Origin: Macrotrachela quadricornifera
Taxonomy: Eukaryota; Rotifera; Eurotatoria; Philodinida; Philodinidae
Direction of reading: 5' to 3'
Assembly (NCBI GenBank): GCA_022393335.1
Contig: JAJEKB010020534.1
Location: forward strand, 281,248-345,247
DNA length: 64,000 nucleotides
A model generated the notes under the pieces. That model did no database searches. It saw only the letters and a program-made list of their open reading frames with translations, and was not told the origin of the DNA. A program made the position numbers and the translations under genes. Of the stretch, positions 22,788 through 38,355 are shown one piece after another; the first letter of the stretch is position 1, and every line of letters begins with the position of its first letter.

Positions 22788-25700
22788 ATGACAAATATAT
22801 CAACAACAACAGCAGTTAAATTTGTTATTAATACACCAAAATATTATAATAAATTTCGTTATATACAATCTATTCTGGTTCGAATAACTCTTCCTTACAT
22901 CTTTATCATAACTTGTATTGGTTTTATTACTAATACATTAACAATTATGCTTCTATCAAAAAATTCTGTAACAAAAAGTCTTCGACACAAATGGGCACTC
23001 ATTGCATTAGGTAATTTTTATTTAAAATCATCAATATAGCATCTTAATTTCATTTGTTAATGGTTTTAAAATATAAAAATAAGACAAACTACTAGTACAT
23101 GTCTCTATTATTTTTTTTATTGATGATAGGCAATCCATTACATTAATATCTAATCATAACATTAGTAAAAACCAAAAAAAGAACAAATCCCATGAGATGA
23201 TCTCATTGCTAATATAATAGTATTTTTAAAAACATGATTAGTTCATTTATAAAATCAATGAATTAGTAAAAAGAAAAAAAGAAAGAAGAATTCTACTTTA
23301 TCTTTTATCATAACTATATAAGTCATGTGGAATGCATTACAAATTAAAAATCAAAAGAAATTTCTTTCATCATTTTTCAAGATGCGATTATTTAATAATG
23401 CATTTGAATATGTAGATAAATTAATGAACACTATTAAGATTTTAGCTATTCATCTATTTTTTTTTTCTTTTATTAAATTGAAAGCATATAATTTAACATG
23501 AGTAGAAAATGATTATTTAACTATTTCTTACTGTTTTTATCGACAGTTATCTTTGTAGAAAGTAAAATTTTAATTGTTTTGCATGTAAAATTTACATATT
23601 AGTAAAAAAAAGAATATCATTATTCATACCATTTAAAATGTCAACTTACGAAGAATCATATCAAAGTGTAACACTCCGATTCAGCTCATTCATATATTAA
23701 TAGATAGAATATTTTAGTGAGGTAGCCAAAAGCTAAAAATACTACTGATCAACAACTCATTCTCAAGATGTTATAGCCATCTTACTGAAATTTTAGCTTA
23801 TAACAAGGCATCTCATAACTTTTTTGTTATTCCGTTTTTTTGCAGAATAACATCGAGTAACACTGTGTTTCCTTTTTATATAAATGTCAGTAATATCTTT
23901 AGAGGCTATTCATTATTTCTTTTCGATGTAGTTTCTAATTATGTTAACAGATGACGGAAATTAATTCTAAAGTAATGCTATTTCTACAAGTATTTAACAG
24001 TGGTTTTCGGCAGATTGACCAAATTCATATAAAAAAATAAAAATATTAGGCGATTTTCTTTTACATAAGTTAATAGATCCTATAAATAAACTTTTTTTGT
24101 ATCATATTTTCAAATATACATATAAGAAAAAAAGAACAAACTTAAATTATAATAATAATTGTAAAATACATTTACATAATGATTACTTCTATTTAAGTAT
24201 GCTACAACTCCTCCCATACTTTTATAGGCTTCTAAATAAGATTTCTTATTTCTTGATGGAATTTCTATTTGCTTGTTTTTTGTTCTTTAGCTCTTAGTGA
24301 TCTTTTTTTAAATACTGCTTTATTCATTCGAGTTATTCATGATATTATTGGTGGAAAACTTGCTTATCTTTGTATAATTATTTCATTTCTTAGTCATCTA
24401 GCTGAATTACTTTCAGCTTATTTTATTGTTTTATTTACCGTACAACGTTTTGCTGCTGTTCGTTTTCCTCTCAAAGCTGCTTTTCAAAAACGATCATCAC
24501 CATTTATTTCTCTTCTATTAATATTTATATCAAGTTTAATATTTTGTATTATATTAACACACTCTAATACATATATTAATTGTCATGAAGAACTTAAATT
24601 ACATTGGTTTATTGCTGATGCTTTAACTTCATTTATCATTCCATTTGCACTTATTTTAATATTCAATATACTTATTATTAATACTATACGAAAACATGCA
24701 CGTTTACCAATTACTGTTCAATCAACATTGTTACGTCCTTATAAATATGTTAAAAATGGTATTCCTTATAAAAAGAATAAAAATAATCATCATAGAAAAA
24801 GTTGTTCAATAACTTATTCAAATGGTAATACATATACATCACCAGGTACAATTTCTGAAACAAGTTTTGATAGAAAATTACCATCATCATACTCATTAAG
24901 CAAAATTGCTGAAAATCATATTTCAACAAATTCAAATGAACCATTTTTATCAGGTCCAATTTCAAATGAAATATCTATTCCAACAGTAAGTTTCTGTTTG
25001 TTTTTTTCATAGGTTACATTATCTCACATAACTTTGATGAACTAAAAAAGTTTTCTATAAAGATATTCTATATGATTATAAATATTTGCGTATATTTATT
25101 TATGACTATTTTTATTATAGCAAAAACAATAATTATTATAATTCTTAACTTCTAATATTTTTAAAGCATTCATGCATCATTATATTGAAATATACATATA
25201 TAGCGTAAATAATAGATTTGGAGTTAGTTTCAAATAAAAAAGAAAAAATATAAATTATATTTGCGGAAGTTCAACAAATGTGTATAGATATATATAATTA
25301 TGATTTTAGTACATCAGTAATGAAAACAATAATAATAGATTCTTTTAGAAAATGTGCTGTTATAGTGTAGAATATTAATTATTATTATTATTACCAATAC
25401 TATATATATTTGTATTTATTTTTTTTAGTCATCACTCGAAAAAAAACTTTCAGATGAATTATCAGAGCAGTATTCATTATCTCCTACTTCCGATGAACTA
25501 ATTAAATTACCACATGAAAATCAAACAAACAATCAAAGGACATCAAATGATTTATCTCAATTACGAAGATCATCACGCATATCAAATGATATAGATTATA
25601 TGCCGAAGAAAGACACTCAAACAACACAATCAATTCGTGTTACACGTATGCTTATTCTTGTTTCAACTTGTTTTCTTATACTTAATGCTCCAGCACATGT

Positions 25701-26037
25701 ATGTGTTATTGCTTTAAAAATTTATACAAGTATTGATTCACCAATTTATAATGAACATACTGAACTTGATCATTTTAAAACGACAAAAAATTTTACAGAT
25801 AATCAATTAACAAATTTAGTTTTTATTCAAACAAATAATAATCTTATGAATGAAAGTAAACATTTATTATCTGATGAAATAGAAACAATTGATGATCAAA
25901 TATTAATTCATATACTTTATATAGCTGTTCTATTTACACAATTAATATCTTATGCATCGTATTCAATTAATTTTTTTCTTTATTCTTTAAGTGGTATTGC
26001 TTTTCGAACAAGTCTGAGACGTTGTTGTAGAAAATAA
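22788..26037 (+). CDS. divergent rhodopsin-type G-protein-coupled receptor
   Basis: Three exons (22788-23010, 24291-24985, 25429-26037; 1527 nt) join in frame to 508 aa. TM1 is ITLPYIFIITCIGFITNTLT with the conserved Asn. TM2 carries LALSDLFLN with the conserved Asp. TM3 ends in FTVQRFAAVRFP, where the DRY motif is reduced to QRF. TM4 and TM5 follow within exon 2. A long Ser/Asn-rich third intracellular loop of over 150 residues spans intron 2. TM6 has CFLILNAPAHVCV and TM7 YSINFFLYSLSG, where NPxxY is degraded to INFFLY. The ligand is unknown; the TM2-TM3 pattern is closest to peptide (FMRFamide-like) receptors of invertebrates. It acts at the plasma membrane. Introns of 1.28 kb and 0.44 kb are unusually long here. 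Confidence 0.85.
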
Positions 26038-27246
26038 CGTACATATTAGAATTTATGTTGTGAAATATATTTATTAATATATTGTAAAAAAAAAAATAAA
26101 TAAAAATTTTATTTTATTGTTGTCTAGAAAATAAAACAAAACAGTAATTTGACATTATTGATTATTTTACAACAACAAACAGAGAATGTTGGAGTGATAC
26201 TCTTGTTGACATTAAATAGTATGATAGAGAATTACATACTACAAACCATGATTTATAGAATATATAAAAGACAAATGAAAATTCTATTTGTTCATTTCAA
26301 AATAGAATGAAATCAACTGCTTGTTAAACAGTTTGGCAATGGTGATAGCTATCGAGCTCGGGTTTTTCTTTAGAAGGAGGATGACTAAGGATAGAAATGT
26401 GTCTGAAAATCAATATATTTCAAAAGTTTTCTAAGAAATTGAAATGGTTTATCTTGAAAAAACACTGTTTGATTCGTTTGATGAGATGTATTTTCAATTT
26501 CAATGTAACGGTATTGTAGCTCAATATCTGCTCCATATATCTTGGAATTTTCCGATGTTTTTGACCCTTGCGTAGAAAATGATGATCGTTTTATTGAATT
26601 TTCCATCCGTTCGTAGATATTTACCGGAAAATCAAATTACTGAATTTCGATCTAAACTTGTCCATAGATTAGTATAATGTCCCATACAATGTTCTGAAAG
26701 TTTTATTCAAAAAGGATGCTTTCTTCTCAAGATATTGGATATTTCGAGTAAATTTGAAAATATATCTAACCAAAGGAACCAGACAACAGCTTTCCAGAAA
26801 ACCATTACGTTCTTTTAAAAACCTTTTGTAGTATTTTAATTTTCATGTAGATTTCTAATCTCATTCATCCTCTTTCTAACAATAGTTGTAGAGTACTGAC
26901 CCAGCAGAATTCAGAATCTTAATTATTCAACCAGACTATTGATCATGCAAAATATAGGCTATCATTTAAGCAGTTAGTAGAATAAATGAAACATCAGTAC
27001 GAAAAATAATTATGAAAGCAATTAAACAAATGGATGGTACATAAATTAAATGAAATTATCAGTATTTTATTTAAATGACCGGCTATTAAAATAATTAAGT
27101 CTCTCAATATATTTTGTATTCAGTAAATTAAATTAAACGATCAATATTAAAATTGAAATGTGGCATAGTATGATTCATTTTTTTCCTTATTCTCATTCTT
27201 TCGGTAAGTTAAGTCATACATATCATAAACATATGACACATATATA
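26038..27246. other. intergenic, no gene seen
   Basis: AATAAA at about 26095 serves the GPCR. A short minus-strand frame (26606-26385, MENSIKRSSFSTQGSKTSEN) has no recognisable domain. No repeat identified. Confidence 0.4.
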
Positions 27247-28262
27247 CAGGCAATGTTCCTAATAAGAACAACAAGATAAAAAATGTTTCTTATACGAACA
27301 GTTTATGTAAAATACATAGAAAATAAAAAATATTAACTAAATGAGGATTTTTCACGTCTAAATTAAAAAATTTTTTTCATTTGATATTAAAATGTTTCTT
27401 AACTTAAGATACATTAAAATCCAGCGGTTGGAGACAAACGAAATTACGATTTGATTGATATTTGTAAAATTAATATATATATATATTTTATATTGAATTA
27501 TTTTATTTTTTTTTAAAGTATTTTTGCATAAAATTTTAATTGAATGATGTTCAATTTTTAATATATATCTTATTCTCGATATATACATCAATGATAAAAC
27601 AAAAACAGTCTATGTATGTTACCGCCCCTCCCCCCCCTCTCACTGTGGTATAGCCCCCTGAGATGGAAATGTTTTTTAGATTTAGCAGGTGCAATTGATA
27701 ACTATATGAAAGAGCTATCGATTGATATATAATTTATGATGATAGAATATTTCGTTTCTCTAGNNNNNNNNNNNNNNNNNNNNNNNNNNNNNNNNNNNNN
27801 NNNNNNNNNNNNNNNNNNNNNNNNNNNNNNNNNNNNNNNNNNNNNNNNNNNNNNNNNNNNNNNNNNNNNNNNNNNNNNNNNNNNNNNNNNNNNNNNNNNN
27901 NNNNNNNNNNNNNNNNNNNNNNNNNNNNNNNNNNNNNNNNNNNNNNNNNNNNNNNNNNNNNNNNNNNNNNNNNNNNNNNNNNNNNNNNNNNNNNNNNNNN
28001 NNNNNNNNNNNNNNNNNNNNNNNNNNNNNNNNNNNNNNNNNNNNNNNNNNNNNNNNNNNNNNNNNNNNNNNNNNNNNNNNNNNNNNNNNNNNNNNNNNNN
28101 NNNNNNNNNNNNNNNNNNNNNNNNNNNNNNNNNNNNNNNNNNNNNNNNNNNNNNNNNNNNNNNGAAATGCAAAATTTTTTTTCTATGATAAAAAATCGTT
28201 GAAAAAAAAAAGAAAACAATCGACATCACTGACATAGCTGTTCTTATTAGGAACATTGCCTG
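27247..28262. mobile_element. Tc1/mariner-type element with 24-bp terminal inverted repeats, interrupted by assembly gap
   Basis: CAGGCAATGTTCCTAATAAG (continuing GAACA/AACA) starts at 27247, and its exact reverse complement ends at 28262. Each end is bordered by TA (27245-27246 and 28263-28264), the Tc1/mariner target duplication. About 400 bases inside are N (27764-28163), so the length of about 1016 bp is nominal. The visible interior has no transposase, only AT-rich DNA and a C-rich microsatellite (about 27626-27640). It is therefore a non-autonomous copy, or its transposase lies in the gap. Confidence 0.8.
27764..28163. other. assembly gap (N run)
   Basis: About 400 consecutive N. Open frames crossing it are meaningless. 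Confidence 0.99.
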
Positions 28263-28499
28263 TATATTTCTTTCCTTCACGTAGAGATATTTTCCACAAG
28301 TTCTTTTTCTGTGATGTAACTTAAGCATTTACCGTTACTACAATGTGTTATTCCCATTGTTATTGATCTTTTTCGAGTCCTTTCGGATATAAATAGTAAT
28401 TAGTTGTTTCCAAAACATATCATATGGTTTGATATTGAATTAATAGCTCACCCTCGCGAACATGTTCGCCACACGTTTAATTTGATGTCAAAGAATTAA

Positions 28500-28860
28500 C
28501 AAGGTGGAAATGATGCATCTAACGAAAAAGTTGTAGGAGAAAAACTTGAAATGAATAGCAACGGAAGAACTTTGAGGAAAAGAAAATCGAAACTTTGTGT
28601 TACAGAAACTACGTCAGTTTAAAAATTTATTTGATATTTGGTGTTTGGAATTGAACAATCTTTCAGACCGGAAAAAATCAAATGTAACTGTTCAGCATAT
28701 TTTAAAAATTATATATGCAAGCACGTTATCAATATGGCCATTCGTTTGAAACACTGCAAACCAACAACAGCAGCCAAAATGGTGCCGATTGATGAGAAAA
28801 GAAAAAGAGGATAACCAGCAAAGGTCAAATGCGCTTTGATAATACAATGGTTAGGTCTTG
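28500..28860 (+). pseudogene. MULE-type transposase relic (SWIM zinc finger end)
   Basis: One frame reads IKCNCSAYFKNYICKHVINM, then AIRLKHC, about 20 residues, and EKRKRG-stop-PAKVKCALIIQ. CxCx(n)CxH is the SWIM zinc-finger signature, and the RKRGRPAK-type linker after it is common in Mutator-like transposases with SWIM domains. The stop (TAA, about 28812) replaces the expected Arg. The preceding frame (FIW-like KIYLIFGVWN) is shifted. Only the C-terminal part remains, so it is dead. Confidence 0.65.
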
Positions 28861-29731
28861 ATTTTTTTTCATCCATTCTTTGAATGACTATCTAATATTG
28901 TTTTGGATTTCTTCTTGTTTATTTAAATTTAATCCATTCATGTTAAATAAATCTTTATATGAGTAAAACCTGTTTCTTCTGCTAATAAAGTCTATAATTT
29001 TGTTGATCCGGTTTACAATTTTTACGGATCAAATTCAAATGTTTTATTGACACATATATATAAAAAGCTGCCCATTTTACAACGAACTACTGACCAAAAA
29101 TATTGTTCCCTAAAATAAATCGTGGAATCATCAGTTATAAATATAGAATTGATGATTTAATACATATGTACGACTATATATACTGATCTGTAATAAACAA
29201 AAAAAGAATTTTACTGTGAAAACAAAAGATGATTTTCTGCTGTTGAACTTAGAATTTTACGACAGTTCTGTTGTATTCTTTTTATTTCTTGACATAATCT
29301 TTTTAAACAGAATCGTTTCAGTCTAGCGGAACGTATGAATAAAAAATTAAGCTATCGTCTTGTTCACATTCAATTCTTTATCTAATATGGAGAAATCCAC
29401 AGAATTTAAATTTGATAGGATCATCATTCTGCAGTCTCTCATCTAATATGTTCTACTTCTTGTTTATAATCATTCAGATCTTTAATTAGTTTGTTCGTTT
29501 TTTTCATAATGAGATTAAAAATGAAAATCCAAAGGATCGTCTGAATTAGTATATTCATTCTTTTATACTGTTTGTAAAAAAAAATCAAACAGAAAGACAA
29601 GCATACATTGAGAAAAGAAAAATCACACTACTACATAGAACCTCAATAATAGACAAAAATAAAATGTTTAACTGTACACACAAATACACACTCATTTATA
29701 GAGCGTTATAAAATGCCCATAATTCAATATT
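28861..29731. other. intergenic, no gene seen
   Basis: AT-rich, 3' side of membralin. No repeat or gene recognised. Confidence 0.5.
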
Positions 29732-32579
<2,848 letters not shown>

Positions 32580-34548
32580 TACATTACACAAATGAAATTA
32601 ACAACTTAATAAAATAATATCTATAAAAGAAAAATAATATACATAACCATAATGAAATTTTTTTATGAAGAGAAATTTATTTATTAAGATATTGAATCAT
32701 TAGATTATTCTTTCATTTGATGTTACTATTAATTTTTATTAATAAAAACATAAATTAGATTTTAATATTACTCTTATAAGAATATCTTTAAAAATGTATT
32801 ATTTTATGTTATATCTCTTACCATTATTTTCTTGATAAAGAATAATTATAATTTAAGATATCTTCTAGCAAATATGATATAATAATTTTATTAGTTTCTT
32901 AATAATAATAATAAAAAATAAAATTAAAACTTGTATTAGTTTAGATAATTAACGAATAGAAATAATGTCAAGAGATGTCTCTATAACACTATTAGATAAT
33001 CTCGGTTTTTTTCCTTGATAACAAGTAATTAATATATGAATAAAATATCTCTTACTCTAATATTTAACCCAAACTGAAATATTAGACAATAAAAGCTTTA
33101 TATATGTCATTTTTTCTGTCTGCTATTCATCAATTGATGATTTACACATTTGACATTGTGATTGTTTTTTCCTTTCTTTTCTCTTTAACCCTACGAATAA
33201 ATAAGTATTCATCACATTATGTGTTTTATTTATCGATATTTATATCTTTATTTTTAATTTAGATGAAATAATTGCGCATTGATGTTCCTTACTAATCAAC
33301 AAATTATTAACATTAACTTTATTTGACATTTTTTAATGAATGATTACAATCATTTTTCAATACTTCAACTAGATGCACATGTATATTGAAATATATATCT
33401 CATTTAATATACAATTAATCACCCTTAAGCAGATTTATGAAGACTTTTCTCGAACAGAATAATACAATCTTTATGTTAGTGATAGAATAAAACACCATTC
33501 GCATCTGCAATAGCTGTATAAACTAATTTTAATGATGATATACACTCAATGATAATTTTGGTTTAAACTTGAAAGTTTTTCACCTGATGTATTTAAGGTA
33601 AATTGATTTCATTTGTAATTCGAATATGTAATTTATACACTTGTTCATGAAATAGATCAAGAGATGATACCAGAACAGTATGAATTTTTGTTAATTCCAT
33701 ACATATTAGAAATGAATTCATTTTTAAATGTGTAATTAGAAAAAGATTACGTGTCATGTCTGGTGATAACGGTAATGTATTAGTCGACGGAACATTGGTA
33801 ACTGTAAATAAGCATGAGATTGAACTTTTACTTACGAACGATAAAATTGGCAATATTTATGTTCATTTTTCTCGTTCTAAATTTGATGTCGTTCGAGCAT
33901 AAAAATTCAATTATGACCTCATTCAAAAAATATTTATATATAAATCAGTATGATATATAAATGTGGCCTTTCATCAGCTGTAGATTTAGATCATATCAAT
34001 TTTTCTATCTTTTTTCTTGCCTTTCTAATTTCACATACTCATTTATATACAAACTACATAATCTATTAATTTTGTACATATACTATAACGTAATACAATT
34101 GAAAATCGATATTCTTCTCTAACTTTGATTAAGTTTTATAATTACAAAAGAATTCTTATCTTTTAATAATTACCATTTTTTCATAATAATAATATATTTT
34201 ATAAAAATGACAGATTAATACGACATCTATAAATTATATTTTATTCTGTCTTTTCAAAATATGAATAATTAATAGAATTAAATATTAACTTGATAAATAA
34301 TATAAAAATAAACATGAAAAATATTTTTAAAAATAAATATTTATTAGTAATTTTATATTGTGTAGCAATTCGTTAGAATTAATCGACATTTGTTTCTCTC
34401 TCTGTCTATCTATTCGTTTATTTATTTATTTATTTGTTTATTGACACTATTCATCTTACATCGGCAGAAAGAAAGAAAGAAAAAATATATATTTTTTTCT
34501 TTTTCAGATTCAAACGTCCGCATATTTGTATGTTAGTTGTTTGAAATA
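32580..34548. other. divergent spacer between membralin and makorin-like gene
   Basis: AT-rich. A minus-strand open frame at 33853-33593 reads MPILSFVSKSSISCLFTVTN and contains KMNSFLICMELTKIHTVLVS. It looks coding-like, but no family was recognised and no exon partner found. (ATTT)n and GAAA microsatellites occur at 34417-34440 and 34467-34482. Confidence 0.35.
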
Positions 34549-36178
34549 ATGAGTTCGGAACGTTCAATTTCACCTGATCCATTGCCGAGATCACATTCTC
34601 ATTCAAGTATTATTCTTATTGATGATAAAGATAGTAATGGTCGTGTTGCTCGTCAGTCATCATCAGCAACAGCACAAAAACGTCGACGGGATAGTTCAAA
34701 GTATTGAAAGAAAAAAAAGAAACATATTATTTTATATATATTATATAATAATTTTCTTTTTAATTTTAATAGTCGTAGTCCAACGCCACCATCGCCTCGT
34801 TCACCTATATCACGATCACGTAGTCGTAGTTCAATTGAAGGTTCAAAATCACCTGGCGTTCGTAAAGATATAAATCCACGTTCACCATCTCCACCTCGTC
34901 AATCAAGTTCGTCATCAAAACGACGTCGTCCTAAAGATGGCGGTGATTCTGGTCGTCATATATGTGAAATTTGTTCATGCGATGTTGAAGCAGCTAAACG
35001 TTTATACGGTGTACTTGATAATTGCGATCATATCTTGTATGTAATATAAAAATATAAAATTATTTTATAATATATAAATATATAATTTTAGTTGTTATGA
35101 ATGTATTGTTTCATGGAAACGTTCAAAATATAGTAATGCTGAATCGGAAAGGTATACAAAAAAAGATAAAAACAAAAGAGAAAAAGATAATAATGATCTT
35201 TGTTTTTTTTCTTTTCTTAGCTGTCCAGTATGTAAAGTTCGTTCAGCATTTATAACACCAAGTAAACATTGGTATGATAATAAAGATGACAAATATCGTA
35301 TTGTTAAAAAACATAAAAATCATTTAAAGTAAGTTATTATTATAAAATAAATAATAATCTTAGAGAAAAAAAAAAAAAAAAAAGTAAAATTCGAATTCGT
35401 TAAAAAAAAATATTATAAAATATTCTTGTCCAATATTTTGTAAATATAGGTGATAGTGATGATCACTCTCTGATTCTTCTAGACCTGTGTCTTTATTCGT
35501 CGTTCGAGTTCTTCCTCAGATTAAGTTCATTATTCTTAAACAGAAATTATTTTAATTAATATTGATTATTATTTAAACGAGTATCATTGATTTATTTTGG
35601 CTTGTTAGAAATATTTATATCCAGTTATCTTTGGAAGATCAAACAAAATATTTTATATATATACATATATATTTATTTTTAAATATCAAAAAATTTTCAA
35701 ATGTATGTATAGATGTGCTGTGATTTTTATCTTTATCAGTACGAGCTTTGAAAAAAAATATTAAACGTTTGTATATTTTTAAATATCTTTTTTTTTTTTT
35801 AGTTTTATATACTCTCTTCTTTCTTTTTTTTCAATAATTTAATTATTTATTTATTTATTAATTTATTTATTAATTTAAAGGACGTTACCTTGTCGTTATT
35901 ATCTTCGTCATGGTTTTTGTCGTTATTCGGATCGATGTTTTTATGATCATTATGAAGCAGCTAAACAATATCGACAACAACATCAACATTCAAGAGATCG
36001 TGATCGTGATCGTGACCGTGATCGTGATCGTGAACGTGATCGTGATCGTGAACGTGATCGTCATCATAATTCACATAATGGTAGTCGTGCACATCATCAT
36101 TCACCATCACCACCACCACCACCACCATCATCATCAAGCCGACATTCATCATCACGTTATCGTGAACGTGCTTATTAA
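34549..36178 (+). CDS. makorin-like RING/CCCH ubiquitin ligase with SR-rich N-terminus
   Basis: Five exons (34549-34700, 34773-35036, 35092-35151, 35221-35328, 35881-36178; 882 nt) give 293 aa. Residues 1-110 are Ser/Arg/Pro-rich (SPRSPISRSRSRSS). The RING is complete: CEICSCDVEAAKRLYGVLDN, CDHIFCYECIVSWK, then CPVC. It follows the makorin spacing, including the S-x-H-W-Y region after it (ITPSKHWYDN). The makorin-type CCCH finger comes next: PCRYYLRHGFCRYSDRCFYD plus H, spaced C-x8-C-x5-C-x3-H. The N-terminal CCCH fingers and Cys-rich region of canonical makorins are missing and replaced by the SR region. The C-terminus is an Arg-Asp repeat, then His/Ser/Pro-rich. Likely a nuclear RNA-associated E3 ligase; this is inferred from the domains. 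Confidence 0.88.
35993..36065 (+). repeat. coding GATCGT/GAACGT repeat (Arg-Asp tract)
   Basis: Tandem six-base units encode RDRD/RERD in the tail of the makorin-like protein. The reverse strand is also open over this repeat and gives an artefactual His-Asp frame. Confidence 0.85.
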
Positions 36179-38355
36179 TTTTTTGTTTGTTTATTTTCTT
36201 TGTTTTTTTTTTCATCATTGTCAACGTACATTTTTGGCCTCAAAAAAAATTTAATCAACATGATTAACAAAAAAAGGAACAATAAACAAGAAAACAAATT
36301 TTTTTTTCTTTGTATATGTCATTGATTAACAATTTATAAAAAAAAAAGAAAAAAAAATGCTTTTTTTTTCGCTCTCTGTTTTTCGTTTTTTTTCTTTTTT
36401 TTTTCTATTAAGAAAATACCTATTAGAGATTTCTCTTTTTTTTCTGTTGTTCATGTTGTTGTTGTTGTTGTTGTTGTTGTTCATCAGTTTTTTTTCTTTT
36501 CATTTTGTCTAATGTCTTTTCTCTCCCGATTATCATATATAACTTCGAATCTCGTTGTTCGATGGCATATACACATTAATCACAAAAGCAAGAAAAAAAA
36601 ACCAATTGTGTTCTTTATTTGTCTTTAAGGTAAATCAAAAATATGATATTAACCAATACATATAATTCATTTGTATCATAAAATATGAATACTAAAAGAA
36701 TAATATGATAGACATTTCATATAATTAGAAATTCAAAGAATATTTTTTTACAATTTATTAAGTTTGATGAGAATAATATAAAATACAGTAATCATTATTG
36801 ATTATATATAAATGAATCATACTATAAACGAAGAACGTCAATACATATTAAATATAATAGAATAAGTAAAAACAATTAATTACAATCCATTATTTAAACA
36901 AACATTTATAATACGTGATATGATTGTTGATTTATCTATATATGAAAATATAAATTGTTAAAGATATTAAAAGAAAGAAAATGTATTATTTAATTTTTAT
37001 TTCATAGAAAAAGAAATTTCTTTAAAAGTTTCAAATTTTTTTCTTTTTATTTTGTCATATTATCATAATTAATTTATTATAAATTTGGAAGAAAAAAAAA
37101 AAAACGAAGAAGAACATATAATAATAAATGAAATAATTTGTATTCAACCTCGAACTTTGTTTGTATAAGATGAATACAAGAAAACGTCTACATCATATTC
37201 TATCTCCTGCAATTAAAAAGTTATTTGTGTTCTATTATAATAATTTCTTTTATATGCAATGAAATAATAAGAATCTTAAGAAAAAGTTCAAAGAAGATTC
37301 TTTGTAAAAGATTCTAATTAAAAAAAAGCATAACTCTATAGATGACTTAATTAAAAAACTTCTTGACATTTTAATAGATGACTGAAGTTTTTCGTTCTGG
37401 TTATACAGTATCAATTTTATATAAAGCAAATTAATCAGTATTTTTAGAAATTAAACATTGTATTATATTTTTTAGTATTAGTTAGTAGTGGAAGCAGCAT
37501 AAAAAATAGGATTATCTGTTTATTTAGCTGAGTATACGTTCAAGTTTATCAGATGTTCTTTAATATTGTATATACGATTAGCTGAAAATGTTGAACTTAA
37601 CCTTATGACTATTGTAACTTAATCAGAAAATCATTAGGGTCAAAATGATATAAATGAAAATATTAGTTTAATTCTATACATTTTATTATTTTAATAATAG
37701 TTAATAATATAGAAGTTTATAATAAATATTTGTGAACAAAATATTATTTAATCATTACTCGTATCGATAAGTATTGTTCGTTTAGTTACTAAAATTACTC
37801 GATCAATTTTAAAAATGAATGATATAGTATACATTCATTACTATAATTCTTTGATTTAATTCAAATAGAAAAAACAAAATTTGCTCACTTTTAATCAATA
37901 AGCTTTTTGAACTAGAGAATACTTTTAATTATATAAATACATTAGTAATAGGATTGAACTTTAAAAACATTCTATGACATTAAATATATTAAAGTATAAG
38001 TATGTATGTATGTACTTTATTTGTCCCCAATTATTATAATATTTGCATGTCATAGCTCGACGTTTTTGATGATACTTAACACGCTCGATATGATTTTCTT
38101 TTAATATGTCACATCTTTTCTTTTCTCGAGGTTTTTATCATGCATATTCTTATTATTATATACCATGACAATAAATGAAACATTTTTATTTTTGTTAATA
38201 AAAAGAAAAACAAACTAAATTTTTCAAAATTGAAAGCATTTATAATTCACATTTATTAATAAATAAAATATAACTATACATCATAAATAAACAAAATAAA
38301 TATTAATTTCGAAAATTTTCACAATATGAAAGAAAAATAATTTCTTTTTTAGTGT
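36179..38355. other. convergent spacer, no gene seen
   Basis: Poly-T/poly-A rich 3' UTR-like DNA with a (GTT)n run at about 36457-36481 and a (TATG)n run at 38001-38012. No coding frame recognised. Confidence 0.5.

Noticed and set aside
27702..28328. Long frames across 27.7-28.3 kb
   Set aside because: They run through the N gap and contain no real sequence there.
35961..36224. Minus-strand frame rich in His-Asp repeats
   Set aside because: It is the reverse strand of the Arg-Asp coding repeat of the makorin-like gene.
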